From: a bacterium
GTDB lineage: Bacteria; Pseudomonadota; Alphaproteobacteria; Caulobacterales; Hyphomonadaceae
Reading direction: 5' to 3'
Assembly: GCA_016125045.1 (NCBI GenBank)
Contig: WGML01000006.1
Span: 1 to 64,000 of the forward strand
Length of the DNA stretch: 64,000 nucleotides
The translations under genes and the position numbers were made by a program. Below are positions 15,280 through 23,705 of the stretch, one piece after another; position 1 is the first letter of the stretch, and every line of letters begins with the position of its first letter. Below the pieces are notes generated by a model, which saw only the letters and a program-made list of their open reading frames with translations, did no database searches and was not told the DNA's origin.

Positions 15280-16848
15280 TTAGAACCCGCCCCCGGTCTT
15301 AAACCCGCCGCCGCGTCGGCCCCCGCCACGTGACCCGCCCCCCGAGCGCCCGCTGGAGCGACTGCCTGAACGGCCGCTGGAACCTCCCCCAGATCCCCCG
15401 CCGGAGCCTCCCCATGGCCCGCCGCCACTCCAGCCGCTGCGGCGCGTCCCATGGCGCACCGCCTCCCGGACGACTTCCTCCAGAATGACCTCCGCCACCG
15501 CTGGGATACTGATCGAGCCACGCCGGGCAGAGCCTCCGAAATACCGGTCGTCCTCCTGGGGCGCACGCCGGATGGTCGCCGAGATCGCCCTCCAGAGGCG
15601 CGGCCCATCGGGCTCCTGCACTCCATAGACCGACAACGCTGCTTCGAAGGCCGGCCCCGAGAAGGCGACATAGGGGCTGTCGAGCCCAGCCTTCTTGAAC
15701 CGCCTTCTCACATCCTCAAGCTCTCCCACGATGTCCTTGCGCATTTCAGGCAGGCTGTGCAGCGAGGCGGCTCCGACCTCCATCGACAGTTGCTCGGTGC
15801 GAAGTTTGATAAGGGTTTCGACGAGTCGGTCGTCTTCGAGCCCCACCGTCTGCGACGCCAGCACCCGGAGGTCCGGGAACGGCGCTTGCTCAAGTCCATC
15901 CTCAATCAGTTCTACAGCCCGGCGAGCCGGACCCGCAGCGCCGGCGTCGGCGCTGGTGAGTCGTTCACGAACCTCAACGAGCTTGCTCTCGGCGTTCGCC
16001 ATTTCCTCATCGATCGAAGCCAGGCCTTCGCGAAGCTCTTCCACTTTATGGCGAAGCGCATCGGCGCCGTCGGCGGAGAGAGCCGCTGCCTCGGCGGCCT
16101 CGAGCGAGGCCTGCGCGTTGGCGCGGTCCTTTTCGAGCCGCTCGACATGTTCAGCGAGCCGTTCCGGGAGTTCCGTCAGCCGGCCATAATTGAGCCATGA
16201 AGCGTCGTAGCCACATACCTTGGCGACCCAGCCATCGAGCATCCTGGTGAGCCCCGAGGCGCGGTAGTCCGGAGTGCGGAAACGACGTTTCCACAGATAG
16301 CTGAACAGCGGGTCGGCCTCATAGGGCCTGCCTTTGATCTTGCGATCTGCGCGCGCGATGTCGAGTTTCTGTCGAGCGCGTTCGCAAACCGCACCAAGAT
16401 CAACAAAAGCAACCTTCAGCGCGTTGTAGGCATCGTCGGACTGCAGGCGCGCCTCGGTGGCTGCGACCTGCTTTTCATAGGCGTGGATCGCTGCGTCCAG
16501 CGCCTGCTCCTGCTCCCGTCGCCGCCCTTCGATCGCCTCCGCGGCGACGTGCAGTGTTTCGGCTTCAGCGGTAAGCTGCCTCAAAAAACCCTCATGCTCA
16601 TCGAGAAGCTTGCGAGCTGACACCTCGACGCCGCTCAGGAGTTCCGGCGCACCCGTCTTGAGCGCATCGACACGCAGCTCGGCCAGCTTTCGGTAGGTTT
16701 CCGCCATCATCCGCGCGACCTCTGCCCGGCGTGCGGTCTGTCTTTCCACGGCGGCCGTCGCCCGGCCATAACCCTCCCGCGCTCGGGCAACCGCGTCGTC
16801 GAGAAAGTGGAGCGCCTCGCGCCCGGAAATCATATCCGCGCTCACCAT
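15280..16848 (-). CDS. Coiled-coil protein with Gly/Ser/Arg-rich tail (third gene of a cassette)
   Basis: A 522-residue protein of unknown function. Residues about 15-150 and 225-310 are strongly heptad-like and rich in Ala, Glu, Leu and Arg. Between them is a conserved-looking globular stretch (DPLFSYLWKRRFRTPDY, GWVAKVCGYDASWLNY). The last 50 residues are almost only Gly, Ser and Arg (GGSGGGSGGGSS, GGGRRGGGFK), a disordered basic tail that could bind nucleic acid, a membrane or a polyanion. It overlaps the preceding gene by seven bases and ends the three-gene unit. No signal peptide or membrane helix is seen. GTG 16845 or ATG 16833 are other possible starts. Confidence 0.78.
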   Translation of the reverse strand: MVSADMISGREALHFLDDAVARAREGYGRATAAVERQTARRAEVARMMAETYRKLAELRVDALKTGAPELLSGVEVSARKLLDEHEGFLRQLTAEAETLHVAAEAIEGRRREQEQALDAAIHAYEKQVAATEARLQSDDAYNALKVAFVDLGAVCERARQKLDIARADRKIKGRPYEADPLFSYLWKRRFRTPDYRASGLTRMLDGWVAKVCGYDASWLNYGRLTELPERLAEHVERLEKDRANAQASLEAAEAAALSADGADALRHKVEELREGLASIDEEMANAESKLVEVRERLTSADAGAAGPARRAVELIEDGLEQAPFPDLRVLASQTVGLEDDRLVETLIKLRTEQLSMEVGAASLHSLPEMRKDIVGELEDVRRRFKKAGLDSPYVAFSGPAFEAALSVYGVQEPDGPRLWRAISATIRRAPQEDDRYFGGSARRGSISIPAVAEVILEEVVREAVRHGTRRSGWSGGGPWGGSGGGSGGGSSGRSGSRSSGRSGGGSRGGGRRGGGFKTGGGF

Positions 16849-17795
16849 GCGAGGATCGCCCCGCCCGGAGAGGCGCCGGCATAATCAGGCTCGAGAACGC
16901 CCCGCGCCTTGTAGCCCAGAACGTCATTCTGCACGATCTGGTCGTCGCCCTTGTCGGCGGCCACACGGTTGTAGGCTTCTTCGGTGACGCGCTGCCCCCA
17001 TTTGGAGACCCGGCGCGTCTCCTGCGTCTCTTCGCTGGTGATCGGCACATCCACCAGCACGCCGCCCGGCGCGACCGCCTCAACGATCAGATAGTAGTTG
17101 CGGGCGTTCGGCACGTCGTCTGGAATGCGGAACACGCCGGTCGATTCACCCGGCCTCGACACGATGCGAACGTCGTATTCCTCGGCAAGCAAGGAAATCA
17201 GACCCTGCATCTGTTGGAGCTGGAAACGGGCGGAGGTCCGGTCGCCCGCCTCGGTCGCCCGCACGCCCTCCGAATAAAGCGTGTTGAAGCGTTCGTCGAC
17301 GCTCTCTTCCTGTGCGAGGTCAACGCCCTGCGCGCGCGCCGCAGCGAGGTCCGAAGGCATCCGCGCCCATTCAGCGTTCCGCGGACCGGCCCATAGGAAT
17401 TGATACGCCGCAGCCGACGCCGCCAGCGCTCCCACTGTCCAGCCGACCGCTCCGAGCCACTGGTCGCGCGAGACATAGAGCCGGGCGAGGCGAACAGAGA
17501 GTGTGTTCGGCGGGGGTCGATAGACGAAGCGCTCTTCCTCAAGCGCCGCCACGCCGTCTCTCAGAATACGGTCCGGCACGTCGATGCCTTGAGCGCTGTA
17601 GATTTCCCTGAGGCGGCGGATCAGGGACTCTTCGCGCTCCTCGGCGTTGAGTTCACGATCAACCATCTGTTCGCGGTGTCGAAGCGTGTCGACGACATCC
17701 ATGGCGAGGAGCACGTCGTCGAGCTTGCGGGGAGTCGCTGGGGCCGGTGACGCGGCGGCGTCAACAGGTCCGCCGGCGGACGCAGCTTCGCTCAT
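16842..17795 (-). CDS. DUF6384-like membrane protein (second gene of a cassette)
   Basis: A 317-residue protein with one predicted transmembrane segment near residues 115-135 (LGAVGWTVGALAASAAAYQFLW). The cytoplasmic N-terminus begins with an Ala/Pro-rich stretch and LDDVLLAMDVVDTLRHRE. The C-terminal region carries YDVRIVSRPGESTGVFRIP, NARNYYLIVEA and VSKWGQRVTEEAYNRVAADK. The last two segments resemble what I remember as DUF6384, a family without known function; this was not searched. The start overlaps the upstream gene's stop as ATGA, so it should be translated with it. Confidence 0.76.
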   Translation of the reverse strand: MSEAASAGGPVDAAASPAPATPRKLDDVLLAMDVVDTLRHREQMVDRELNAEEREESLIRRLREIYSAQGIDVPDRILRDGVAALEEERFVYRPPPNTLSVRLARLYVSRDQWLGAVGWTVGALAASAAAYQFLWAGPRNAEWARMPSDLAAARAQGVDLAQEESVDERFNTLYSEGVRATEAGDRTSARFQLQQMQGLISLLAEEYDVRIVSRPGESTGVFRIPDDVPNARNYYLIVEAVAPGGVLVDVPITSEETQETRRVSKWGQRVTEEAYNRVAADKGDDQIVQNDVLGYKARGVLEPDYAGASPGGAILAW

Positions 17796-18967
17796 CCGAC
17801 CAACGCGGCCGCCGCGCCTTCAGCGACCAGCGAGGCAAGACGCCGCTTGCCGTCCTCCACCGCTTCGCGGATTTCCTTCGAGTTTTGCGTCGCGAGTTTG
17901 CGCATCTCCGCGATGATAAGCTGGTTGCGCTCCTGGTAGCTGACAACGCTGTCGACGAGTTTCTTGACCGCCGCGGCGGAGATCGTGGGGCCGTAGCCCG
18001 CCCGGGTCGCCGCTTCCTGAACCTTGCCGCCGATTTCACCGAGCGTTTCGAGGCTCTGATCAACGCCCTTCTTCATGGCCTCGAGCGTCTGTGTCGATTC
18101 ATGAAGACCATGGAGCCCGGTGAAGGACGCGGTCAGCGCCGTAAGAACGACCTCATTAGTGCCGAAGAACGACACCGACTGGGCGTAAACCCGCTCCTTC
18201 GCATTGGTGGTCTGGACGAGGCGCGCCATGATCACTTCAGACGTGTTGTAGCCGATCGTGATGTTGTCTGAGAGATCCTTGGAGATCTGGAACCGCTTCT
18301 CTTCTGACTGGAGCTCGCGCAAACGCTCATCGCGCTTCAGTTCGAGATCGGCGCGGACGGCGGCGTCGTCTCCAAGGTGTCCTGCGACGGCGGCGACCGC
18401 CTCATTCATCCTCGCCTTTGCGGCCTCGAGTTTCTCGGTGGCCGTCTTCATCACTTCGAGCGCGAGCACCTCCGACTGCTTCATCGCCCCGCGAAAATCC
18501 ATATAGGCCTCAAGGATCAGCCGCTCCTTGTCGATCTGAAGGGACGTTTCCGCCTGCACCTCGAGATAAAGTTCCTTGATCTTGCGGAAGCGGGCGGCGA
18601 TGTCGCCGCGGCTCATCTTCATCCAGACGTTGGAGAGGCGCTCCATCGTCGAGATCTTTCCATCCGCATACTGATCTACCAAACTCTTGGCGTCGTCACG
18701 GATCGAATTGAACGCCTCAGTGATGCCCTGATAGCGCTCGCCAACGGTGATGGCGGCTACGTGTTCGCGGACAACGTCGTTGAAATGGGACATCTGGTCG
18801 AGAGTGCGGGCGATCGCCGCCACACGGTCGGTGTCGAGGTCCGATATCTGGTTCAGCAGGGCGACGATCGGGGCCGGGTCGCCCTTCTTCGGCGGCGCTA
18901 TCCCGAGTTCACGCAAAGACCCCATGGCCTTGTCGAGATATTGAAGGGCTGTGGGGCTGCGGGCCAT
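17792..18967 (-). CDS. Helical coiled-coil protein, possibly TelA-like (first gene of a cassette)
   Basis: A 391-residue, nearly all-helical soluble protein. Long amphipathic stretches include QAETSLQIDKERLILEAYMD and the C-terminal region from KRFQISKDLSDNITIGYNTS to QERNQLIIAEMRKLA. The overall layout, with a C-terminal segment of about 100 residues containing SVSFFGTNEVVLTALTASF and TLEAMKKGVDQSLETLGEI, reminds me of TelA/KlaA toxic-anion-resistance proteins, but I cannot confirm this without a profile search. GAGGAG six bases before ATG 18967 gives it a strong start, and it leads the operon of three overlapping genes. Confidence 0.76.
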   Translation of the reverse strand: MARSPTALQYLDKAMGSLRELGIAPPKKGDPAPIVALLNQISDLDTDRVAAIARTLDQMSHFNDVVREHVAAITVGERYQGITEAFNSIRDDAKSLVDQYADGKISTMERLSNVWMKMSRGDIAARFRKIKELYLEVQAETSLQIDKERLILEAYMDFRGAMKQSEVLALEVMKTATEKLEAAKARMNEAVAAVAGHLGDDAAVRADLELKRDERLRELQSEEKRFQISKDLSDNITIGYNTSEVIMARLVQTTNAKERVYAQSVSFFGTNEVVLTALTASFTGLHGLHESTQTLEAMKKGVDQSLETLGEIGGKVQEAATRAGYGPTISAAAVKKLVDSVVSYQERNQLIIAEMRKLATQNSKEIREAVEDGKRRLASLVAEGAAAALVG

Positions 18968-19266
18968 CTTGCGCTCCTCGGCGACGGGGTGTCGGACGCG
19001 CCAATTGGTGCTGCAAAAGCCATCGCGTTACAAGTGGTTGCCTGACCGCCGGAGCACCCGCACCAGCGATCGCGGGCGATCGATCCAGGGCCGCCCTCCC
19101 CCGACCATTTCGTTGCGGGCCACTGGCCAGATGGCGGCCGGTCATGCCTCCCCTTGACTAAACTGATGGCGTCGGCGCCCAGGCGGCGTGACGCAGGTCG
19201 ACCGTTCGACAGCCAAATTCATAAGCGCCTCATTGACTTCCGCGTATTGGACGTGAGACTTGTACT

Positions 19267-19287
19267 TGCGACTTAGTTGCATTCGCA
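19267..19287. promoter_or_regulatory. TGCGA/TCGCA dyad upstream of the PepSY gene
   Basis: TGCGA-N11-TCGCA, with a TTGCA in the middle, lies 44 bases before the chosen start of the PepSY-TM gene. TGCGA/TCGCA arms occur in alphaproteobacterial Fur sites, and PepSY-TM proteins are often iron-regulated, but the spacing is not the usual one. The rest of the 18968-19330 gap shows no gene. Confidence 0.25.
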
Positions 19288-19330
19288 TATATCTCAGGCG
19301 TATGCCTGCGTAAACAGGATCGGGCATCAC

Positions 19331-20518
19331 TTGAAGCGCGTCCCTTACCGCTCCGCACTCGTTTTTTGGCATCGCTGGTTTGGTGTTCTGGCGGCGCTCT
19401 TCTTGTTCGTGATAGGTTTCACCGGCTCGATCATCGTGTTCTACGAAGAGCTCGACCACGTCCTGAACCGCGACCTCCTTGCGGTGCAGCCTGGCGAAAC
19501 GCATCGCCCCCTCGACGAAATCGCCGCGGCGGGGGTCCGCACGGAACCCGATCACTATGTGAGCTACTTAGACGTCGCGAACGATGACACCGGAAGCGTT
19601 CGGTTGTTCATGCCGCGACGGGTGGACCGGCCACCCGCGCCGGACGGAGACCCGGTCCCTCGACCAAGCGTGTTCGTCGACCCCTATTCCGCAACCGTCC
19701 TCGGATCTCGCGACCTTTCCCAGATCGATCTCTCACGTCGCGGGATCATGAGCTTTATATACAGACTGCACTATGAACTTGCCCTCGGACCCACGATGTA
19801 TTGGGTCTTTGGTCTCATCGCGCTGCTGTGGCTGGTCGACCACGCGATTTCGGCAGGACTGTCCTTTCCGCGTGGCAAGAGCTGGGTTTCGAGCTTTCGC
19901 ATCCGTGAAGGCGCCTCCGGACACAAACTGAATTTCGATCTGCATCGGGCCGCTGGGCTGTGGATTTTCCCGATCACGCTAACGCTCGCGTTCACCGGCC
20001 TCTACTTCAACTGGAACAATGAAGTGCGCGGTGCGATCAACGCGTTGTCGCCCATCACGAAGCGATATCCAGAAACGGCGGAACTATTGCCCACTCCCCT
20101 CTATGATCCTCCAAAGGGCTTTTCTGTCGTCGCGTCGATCGCTCAAGAACACGCCAAGGCCCAGGTGGACGCAATTATCTACAATGCGCAAAAGGGCCTG
20201 TATGTCGTCTATGTCTTTGATCCAGCAGATATCTACACCGCAGGGCAACGCGCGATCGTCATCGACGCAACGTCTGCCGCCGTGAAGGAGGACTACCATA
20301 CAACGAAAGGCTCCATCGGTGACGCCGTCGTCGCGTGGCAATTTCCGCTGCACTCAGGAAAAGCGTTCGGTTGGCCGGGGCGGATCGCGATATTCGTGGC
20401 CGGCATCGGTTTGTGCGGGTTGATCATCACAGGCCTGTTGATTTGGCGACGCAAGTCCTCAAGCCGCGTCCTTGCGCGGCGACGGACCCTTACGGGTTCA
20501 CCGACCCCTGCTGAGTAG
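19331..20518 (+). CDS. PepSY-associated transmembrane protein
   Basis: A membrane protein of about 395 residues in the PepSY_TM family. The first helix has the signature FWHRWFGVLAALFLFVIGFTGSIIVF; three more membrane segments follow (around MYWVFGLIALLWLVDHAIS, the FDLHRAAGLWIFPITLTLAFTG stretch, and a C-terminal IAIFVAGIGLCGLIITG). The paired His residues in FWHRW, LHYEL, DLHRA and LHSGK are typical of this diheme-like family, which often works with siderophore uptake as a ferric-reductase-like protein. I chose the TTG at 19331 after AGGATCGGG; a TTG at 19277 is a longer alternative. No TonB receptor gene is next to it. Confidence 0.83.
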   Translation: MKRVPYRSALVFWHRWFGVLAALFLFVIGFTGSIIVFYEELDHVLNRDLLAVQPGETHRPLDEIAAAGVRTEPDHYVSYLDVANDDTGSVRLFMPRRVDRPPAPDGDPVPRPSVFVDPYSATVLGSRDLSQIDLSRRGIMSFIYRLHYELALGPTMYWVFGLIALLWLVDHAISAGLSFPRGKSWVSSFRIREGASGHKLNFDLHRAAGLWIFPITLTLAFTGLYFNWNNEVRGAINALSPITKRYPETAELLPTPLYDPPKGFSVVASIAQEHAKAQVDAIIYNAQKGLYVVYVFDPADIYTAGQRAIVIDATSAAVKEDYHTTKGSIGDAVVAWQFPLHSGKAFGWPGRIAIFVAGIGLCGLIITGLLIWRRKSSSRVLARRRTLTGSPTPAE

Positions 20519-20686
20519 CGGCGCCCATACTGTTTGGGGGAGGTGCACCGCTTTCTGCTCTCAACGGATAGTTCAAGACTTGTGTTCGTATGCCCTCTTG
20601 ACCCCGCGCGGCGAGCGAGCGTTCTTGCATCCATGCTCGCGTTGCACCGATCGCGGCGCATCCGACAAACAAAGGGAAATCCGCTG

Positions 20687-21475
20687 ATGAAGACCCTCCA
20701 AGGTCGCTCCGCCATCGTCACAGGCTCCACCAGCGGCATCGGCGAGGGGATCGCCCGAGCGCTCGCTGCGGCCGGCGCTAATGTGATGCTAAACGGCTTC
20801 GGCGACGCCAAAGCGATCGAGGCGTTGCGCTCAGGCCTTCAGAAGGAGCATGGCGTGAAGGTTGGTCACTCGGGGGCGGACCTCACCAAGCCTGACGAGA
20901 TCGAGAAGCTGGTCGCGGACACCAAGCTCGCCTTCGGCACGGTTGACATCGTCGTCAACAACGCCGGCGTGCAGCACGTCTCTCCGGTGGAGGAGTTCCC
21001 CGTTGCGAAGTGGGACCTGATCATCCAGCTCAATCTCACTGCGGCCTTCCACATGACGCGGCTGACCATCGGCGATATGAAGACGCGAAAATGGGGCCGC
21101 TACATCAACATCGCGTCCGCGCATGGACTGGTCGCCTCGCCGTTCAAGTCGGCCTATGTGGCGGCCAAGCACGGCATACTCGGCTTTACCAAGACAATCG
21201 CGCTCGAAGGCGCGGAGCACGGCGTTCGCACGAATGCGATCTGCCCGGGCTATGTGCGCACGCCGCTGGTCGAGGGACAGATCGCCGACACCGCTAAGGC
21301 GCGCGGCATGAGCGAGGAGGACGTTGTGCGCAACGTGCTGCTCGCCGCCCAACCCACGAAGGAGTTCGTGACGGTCGGGGAAGTCGCCGAACTCGCGCTG
21401 TTTCTATGTTCACCTTCCGCGAACCAGATCAATGGGGCGGCGCTTTCGGTCGACGGCGGCTGGGTGGTGCAATAG
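20687..21475 (+). CDS. bdhA: D-3-hydroxybutyrate dehydrogenase
   Basis: A 262-residue short-chain dehydrogenase. The NAD-binding motif is TGSTSGIGEG (12-21), NNAGVQHV follows, and the catalytic residues are Ser144 (ASAHG), Tyr157 and Lys161 (YVAAK). The segments NNAGVQHVSPVEEFP, INIASAHGLVAS, NAICPGYVRTPLVEGQI and the C-terminus GAALSVDGGWVVQ are characteristic of bacterial 3-hydroxybutyrate dehydrogenase, which oxidises D-3-hydroxybutyrate to acetoacetate with NAD+. This fits the PHB genes at 39-45 kb. ATG 20687 follows AAAGGGAAAT. The upstream extension of the frame is not supported. Confidence 0.93.
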   Translation: MKTLQGRSAIVTGSTSGIGEGIARALAAAGANVMLNGFGDAKAIEALRSGLQKEHGVKVGHSGADLTKPDEIEKLVADTKLAFGTVDIVVNNAGVQHVSPVEEFPVAKWDLIIQLNLTAAFHMTRLTIGDMKTRKWGRYINIASAHGLVASPFKSAYVAAKHGILGFTKTIALEGAEHGVRTNAICPGYVRTPLVEGQIADTAKARGMSEEDVVRNVLLAAQPTKEFVTVGEVAELALFLCSPSANQINGAALSVDGGWVVQ

Positions 21476-21494
21476 TGCTTTCCGCTCGTGCGGA

Positions 21495-22094
21495 TCAGTC
21501 CCGCCGCTGCGACGGGACCGTGATCTTCGCGCCGACGAGATCGAGCACCGGCATCGGATAGCCGAAATTCATCGCGCGGGCGTTGGCGATCGCGTCCTCC
21601 AGCGTATAGCCGCGGTGCCGGACGAGATAAGCCGCCCACATATGGCTGGCCCGCCAGCCGACCGTGCAGTGCAGCAGCACCTTGCCGTCGGCGGTGCCGA
21701 GCGCGGCCGCGAATGCATCCACCTGCTCCGGTGTGTAGGGCGATTCAGGCCCGCCCAGCCCCAGAGGAATGTTGACATAGGTCATGCCGAGCGACTTGGC
21801 CTTCGCCGCCTCGTCGAAAGGCACCATCCGACGATTGTCCATTTCCTGGGGCGTGCGCAGTGAGATCACCTTGGTGACGCCTTCGGCTTTCAGCTTTTCC
21901 AGTGCGGCTTCTGAAGGCTGGCCGGCGACGTAGGCCGGCCCCACATCGGCGAGCAGCTCCTGGAAACCCTCGGCCGCAACCTTCTCAGGGAATTTGATCG
22001 GCTGTTGGGCGTCGGCCTGCGCGAGGTGGAAGGGCGCGATCAGCGCCGCGGAAGCGATCGCTGCGGAGACGAGAGCGGCGGTTATCCAGCGCAT
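21495..22094 (-). CDS. Periplasmic dual-specificity/tyrosine phosphatase family protein
   Basis: A 199-residue exported protein with an N-terminal signal peptide (WITAALVSAAIASAALIAP, cleavage near AQADA). The Cys-based phosphatase signature HCTVGWRAS gives Cys143 and Arg148 of the CX5R loop. The preceding sequence (VTKVISLRTPQEMD, then YVNIPLG) matches the family of phosphatase-like proteins related to the N-terminal domain of beta-lactamase hydrolase-like proteins. Substrate is unknown; being outside the cytoplasm it is unlikely to act on signalling phosphoproteins. AAGGAA precedes ATG 22094. It converges on bdhA. Confidence 0.86.
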   Translation of the reverse strand: MRWITAALVSAAIASAALIAPFHLAQADAQQPIKFPEKVAAEGFQELLADVGPAYVAGQPSEAALEKLKAEGVTKVISLRTPQEMDNRRMVPFDEAAKAKSLGMTYVNIPLGLGGPESPYTPEQVDAFAAALGTADGKVLLHCTVGWRASHMWAAYLVRHRGYTLEDAIANARAMNFGYPMPVLDLVGAKITVPSQRRD

Positions 22095-22311
22095 GGCGGT
22101 TCCTTGTCATGGAGCATTCCGGTTGGTGTTCCACCTTGCCGACACCCGAGCCGGCGCGCAAGTTCGCCCCGATTTGGCAAGGTCACGATTTGGAGTTGTG
22201 GGGGGCTCGATTCGGCTTCTTGCCGTTGAAGACGCGCAGAGGGTATTGCCACGCGCGCGTGCCAGTTTCCGCTCCTAAGTGCACTCAGTTCCGCCTCCGC
22301 GGAATAGACCA

Positions 22312-23067
22312 CTATCGCGCTGCACTTGGAGAATGACCAAACAGGCGTCGAAAAGCTGAAGCGAATGCAGACGGACTTTGGTAGCCTGACAATTGTGACG
22401 CGGTTTCAATGGTTCCGCCTCCGGCGATGCACCCAAACCCATCATAGAGTAGGGACACTCGGCGCCACGCGGCAGGAGTCATTCCCGTCTCCTTCAGAAA
22501 TATACGCTCCGCGGTTCGCCGGGTCAGCCCCACTCGGAAAACGAGATCATCCAAGCTCTGGTGACTCTGATCGGACTCCGAGAACATCCGACACAGACGC
22601 AAAGCCCGTGAATCAGCAGGTAGTTTGAGCGGAGGATCGACCGTCCTCGCAGCGTTCAGTTCATGAGCCACCATTCCGGCGAGTTTCCGATCGAATTCGC
22701 AGCGAGTATCGAGAGCCCCGATCTCGCAGGTTCGGATAATCGTTTCGTGAAGCAACGCACTTACATTCAGCGTTTTGGGGGACTTCCCGAAGTCAACCGC
22801 GTCCACCTGGATGTAGATCGTCCTAAGGTGTGTGTTGCTTGACGTGCGAAAGCTATGCGTCGTCCCCGCAGGAACCCATACGCCCCAACGTGGCGGGACA
22901 AGCCAGGACCGGCCCACCATCTCGGCGCGGATGGCGCCGCGTTCGGCGTACAAAAGCTGCGGCCACGGATGCGCGTGGGAGTGTTCGGTCGCGCCGACGC
23001 TGTAGTCGATGGCGAGCGACCGCACGAAGAGGAACGGCTCGTCGGACGGGGTCAAAATCTGTCGCAT
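22312..23067 (-). CDS. AraC-family transcriptional regulator
   Basis: A 251-residue regulator. The N-terminal cupin-like domain contains EHSHAHPWPQLLYAERGAIR and a GVWVPAGTTHSF turn, typical of AraC members that bind small ligands. The C-terminal third has two helix-turn-helix units: QSLDDLVFRVGLTRRTAERIF and IETASQLSGYQSPSAFASAF with closing FRRLFGHSP. It is divergent from the VOC gene, with 77 bases between starts, so it probably controls that gene and itself. The ATG at 23067 has only a weak ribosome-binding site. The ligand is not evident. Confidence 0.88.
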   Translation of the reverse strand: MRQILTPSDEPFLFVRSLAIDYSVGATEHSHAHPWPQLLYAERGAIRAEMVGRSWLVPPRWGVWVPAGTTHSFRTSSNTHLRTIYIQVDAVDFGKSPKTLNVSALLHETIIRTCEIGALDTRCEFDRKLAGMVAHELNAARTVDPPLKLPADSRALRLCRMFSESDQSHQSLDDLVFRVGLTRRTAERIFLKETGMTPAAWRRVSLLYDGFGCIAGGGTIETASQLSGYQSPSAFASAFRRLFGHSPSAAR

Positions 23068-23144
23068 ACTCAACGAAAGATGTCGCAAACCCGCATATGC
23101 GGCAACCGCTCTCCGGTCTATCAAGCCGTAGGAGGAAGACTCGA

Positions 23145-23528
23145 ATGCCGAACAAGCTTGCACACTTTGCGATCGAGGCGGACGATGTTGATCGCGCTAG
23201 GGCATTCTACGAGCAGGTGTTCGGGTGGACCTTTCAACCTTGGGGGCCGCCTGGATTCTATCTCATCCGCGGCGCCGGCGTTCACGCCGCTCTGCAGAAG
23301 CGTATGGCTCCGGCGCCCACCGGGTGGAAGGGCTTCGAGTGCTCTTTCGCAGTGCACGACCTGGACGCTGCTACGAAGTCCATAGGGGCTGCCGGAGGGC
23401 GCATTCTTGGATCGTCGCACGCGATCCCAACGGTCGGTCGGCTTGTGCAATTTGAAGACACCGAAAGCAATCAAGCGATCATCATCCAGTATGAAACTGA
23501 GCGATTGAAGGAGATGGGGCTCGGCTAG
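23145..23528 (+). CDS. VOC-superfamily (glyoxalase-like) protein
   Basis: A 127-residue single-domain VOC protein. It shows the usual betaalphabeta-beta-beta modules: FAIEADDVDRARAFYEQVFGW then YLIRGAGVHAALQKR, and FECSFAVHDLDAATKSI then GRLVQFEDTESNQAIIIQY. Members are metal-dependent lyases, dioxygenases or resistance proteins; this short form with the FYEQVFGW motif is usually annotated only as glyoxalase/bleomycin-resistance-like. The start has an excellent GGAGGAAG. Its divergent AraC neighbour suggests inducible expression. Confidence 0.87.
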   Translation: MPNKLAHFAIEADDVDRARAFYEQVFGWTFQPWGPPGFYLIRGAGVHAALQKRMAPAPTGWKGFECSFAVHDLDAATKSIGAAGGRILGSSHAIPTVGRLVQFEDTESNQAIIIQYETERLKEMGLG

Positions 23529-23590
23529 ATCGCGAGCTCTTGGCAAAGTCTTTCGGATACCGTTCACACGGCCCAGGTCTATCAGCCCGA

Positions 23591-23611
23591 GGCGCCCAGA
23601 ATTTGGGCGCC
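23591..23611. terminator. Hairpin after the VOC gene
   Basis: An 8-bp perfect stem GGCGCCCA/TGGGCGCC with a five-base loop lies in the 177-base gap between the VOC gene and prmA. There is no T-run on either side, so it could be a Rho-assisted stop or an RNA-stabilising hairpin instead of a classic terminator. Confidence 0.35.
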
Positions 23612-23705
23612 CGACCGGAGGCGCGCATCGCCGCACCGCGGCGCCCTCGCGCTCCGAAGCGAAAATGATAGGGTGTGTCCCTCGTCTGTCGTCTGCCGGA
23701 GCATC

